A stretch of 64,000 bases of DNA from Paenibacillus xerothermodurans (GTDB lineage Bacteria; Bacillota; Bacilli; Paenibacillales; NBRC-103111), in assembly GCF_002220865.2 (NCBI RefSeq), contig NZ_NHRJ02000002.1:62001-126000 (forward strand). The letters run 5' to 3'. The notes below the pieces were generated by a model, which searched no databases, had not been told where the DNA came from, and was given only the letters and a program-made list of their open reading frames with translations. Numbering within the stretch: position 1 is the stretch's first letter; every line of letters begins with the position of its first letter. The translations under genes and the position numbers were made by a program. Positions 63,361 through 64,000 of the stretch are shown one piece after another.

Positions 63361-64000
63361 TTATTGACGAACTTCGATGGTCCAGCCGAACGGGTCGGCT
63401 ACCGCTCCAGTCTGAATACCGGTCAACGTATCATACAGCTTCTGGGATAGCTGCCCTGTTCCGCCGTCTCCGATCACGAGCTTTTCACCTTTCCAATTCA
63501 ATTCACCAATCGGTGAAATAACCGCTGCGGTACCCGTGCCGAATGCTTCTTCCAACGTGCCGTCGCGCTGTGCGTCGTAGATTTCCTGAATGGACAGCGT
63601 TCTCTCCTCAACGGGAATGTTCCAATGAGCGAGCAGCTGCAGCATGGAATGCCTCGTTATACCCTCCAAAATACTACCGTTCAAAGCGGGGGTCACGACC
63701 GTGCCGTTGATTTTAAAGAATACATTCATGCTGCCGACTTCTTCAATATACTTTTTGTGAACGCCATCGAGCCACAGCACTTGGGAATAACCTTTTTCAG
63801 CCGCCTCTTCCTGCGCCTTCAAGCCCGCGGCATAATTGCCGGCGGTTTTGGCATCTCCCGTGCCGCCTTTGACCGCACGCACGTAATCTGACTCGACGAA
63901 AATTTTCACAGGATGAACGCCTTCCGCATAATAAGCTCCCACCGGTGACATGATGATGATAAATTGGTACTTTGTCGATGGTGCGACACCTAACGCGGCT
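63361..64000 (-). CDS. ilvE: Branched-chain amino acid aminotransferase, C-terminal part (5' end outside window)
   Basis: The visible 213 codons cover the C-terminal half of a class IV PLP aminotransferase that interconverts leucine, isoleucine and valine with their 2-oxo acids. The PLP lysine is in GGTGDAKTAGNYAAGLKAQ. Further marks are VLWLDGVHKKYIEEVGSMN, TRHSMLQLLAHWNIPVEER and the GTGTAAVISPIG phosphate-binding loop. The frame continues through the window edge (ALGVAPSTKYQFIIMSPVG). It belongs to the long BCAT form (YbgE/YwaA-like). Confidence 0.93.
   Translation of the reverse strand, partial: AALGVAPSTKYQFIIIMSPVGAYYAEGVHPVKIFVESDYVRAVKGGTGDAKTAGNYAAGLKAQEEAAEKGYSQVLWLDGVHKKYIEEVGSMNVFFKINGTVVTPALNGSILEGITRHSMLQLLAHWNIPVEERTLSIQEIYDAQRDGTLEEAFGTGTAAVISPIGELNWKGEKLVIGDGGTGQLSQKLYDTLTGIQTGAVADPFGWTIEVRQ

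Overview
The window looks like a chromosomal segment of a moderate-GC, endospore-forming Firmicute of the Paenibacillus type. The signs are strong AGGAGG-type ribosome binding sites, frequent GTG/TTG starts, a split glycine decarboxylase (GcvPA/GcvPB), ClpE behind a CtsR operator, a CcpA cre site, YesM/YesN-type sensor and regulator, intracellular subtilisin, FIMAH and Big domains on secreted glycosidases, and riboswitches of the glycine and TPP classes. No phage, insertion sequence, plasmid or CRISPR array was seen. Both ends cut genes: an MscS-family channel on the left and a branched-chain aminotransferase on the right.

0-7 kb: glycine cleavage. gcvH points left. A tandem glycine riboswitch and gcvT-gcvPA-gcvPB point right. 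Both divergent promoters carry an inverted repeat between -35 and -10. A secreted GH43+CBM6-like arabinan-type hydrolase follows.

7-29 kb: housekeeping and stress genes. These are Mn-catalase, tRNA-fMet and tRNA-Lys, a TPP-riboswitch-led short-chain dehydrogenase (SDR) with a GNAT gene, a DUF3846 protein, a DUF2207 membrane protein, further SDRs, a BCCT betaine-type transporter, an LLM flavin oxidoreductase, a YebC-family protein, a YkgJ-type protein, an M15 peptidase, gamma-glutamyltransferase with a fused C-terminal domain, a HemY/CgoX-type oxidase, a KtrB/TrkH channel and an N-terminally extended Fe/Mn superoxide dismutase.

29-53.5 kb: carbohydrate capture and degradation, almost all on the minus strand. 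One operon reads alpha/alpha-toroid enzyme, ABC binding lipoprotein, two permeases, YesN-type regulator, YesM-type kinase. A second cluster encodes three large secreted proteins: a toroid enzyme with FIMAH domain, a GH101-like enzyme, and a GH95-like enzyme with Big domains. It has a consensus cre site. A GH127 beta-L-arabinofuranosidase and a sugar isomerase/epimerase follow. The ABC system has no ATPase of its own, as is usual for carbohydrate importers that borrow MsmX. I infer that these units together sense, cut, import and process a complex heteroglycan. The substrate cannot be read from sequence. intracellular subtilisin (ispA) sits between the two clusters.

48-51 kb and 60.7-61.2 kb hold gene debris: a methyltransferase and a VOC gene truncated against each other, a broken GIY-YIG-type gene and an SDR fragment.

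53.5-64 kb: OsmC, a small winged-helix-like protein, clpE under CtsR, small membrane proteins, a P-loop kinase-like protein, GrpB, FxsA, an AGCS amino-acid/Na+ symporter and the ilvE-type aminotransferase.
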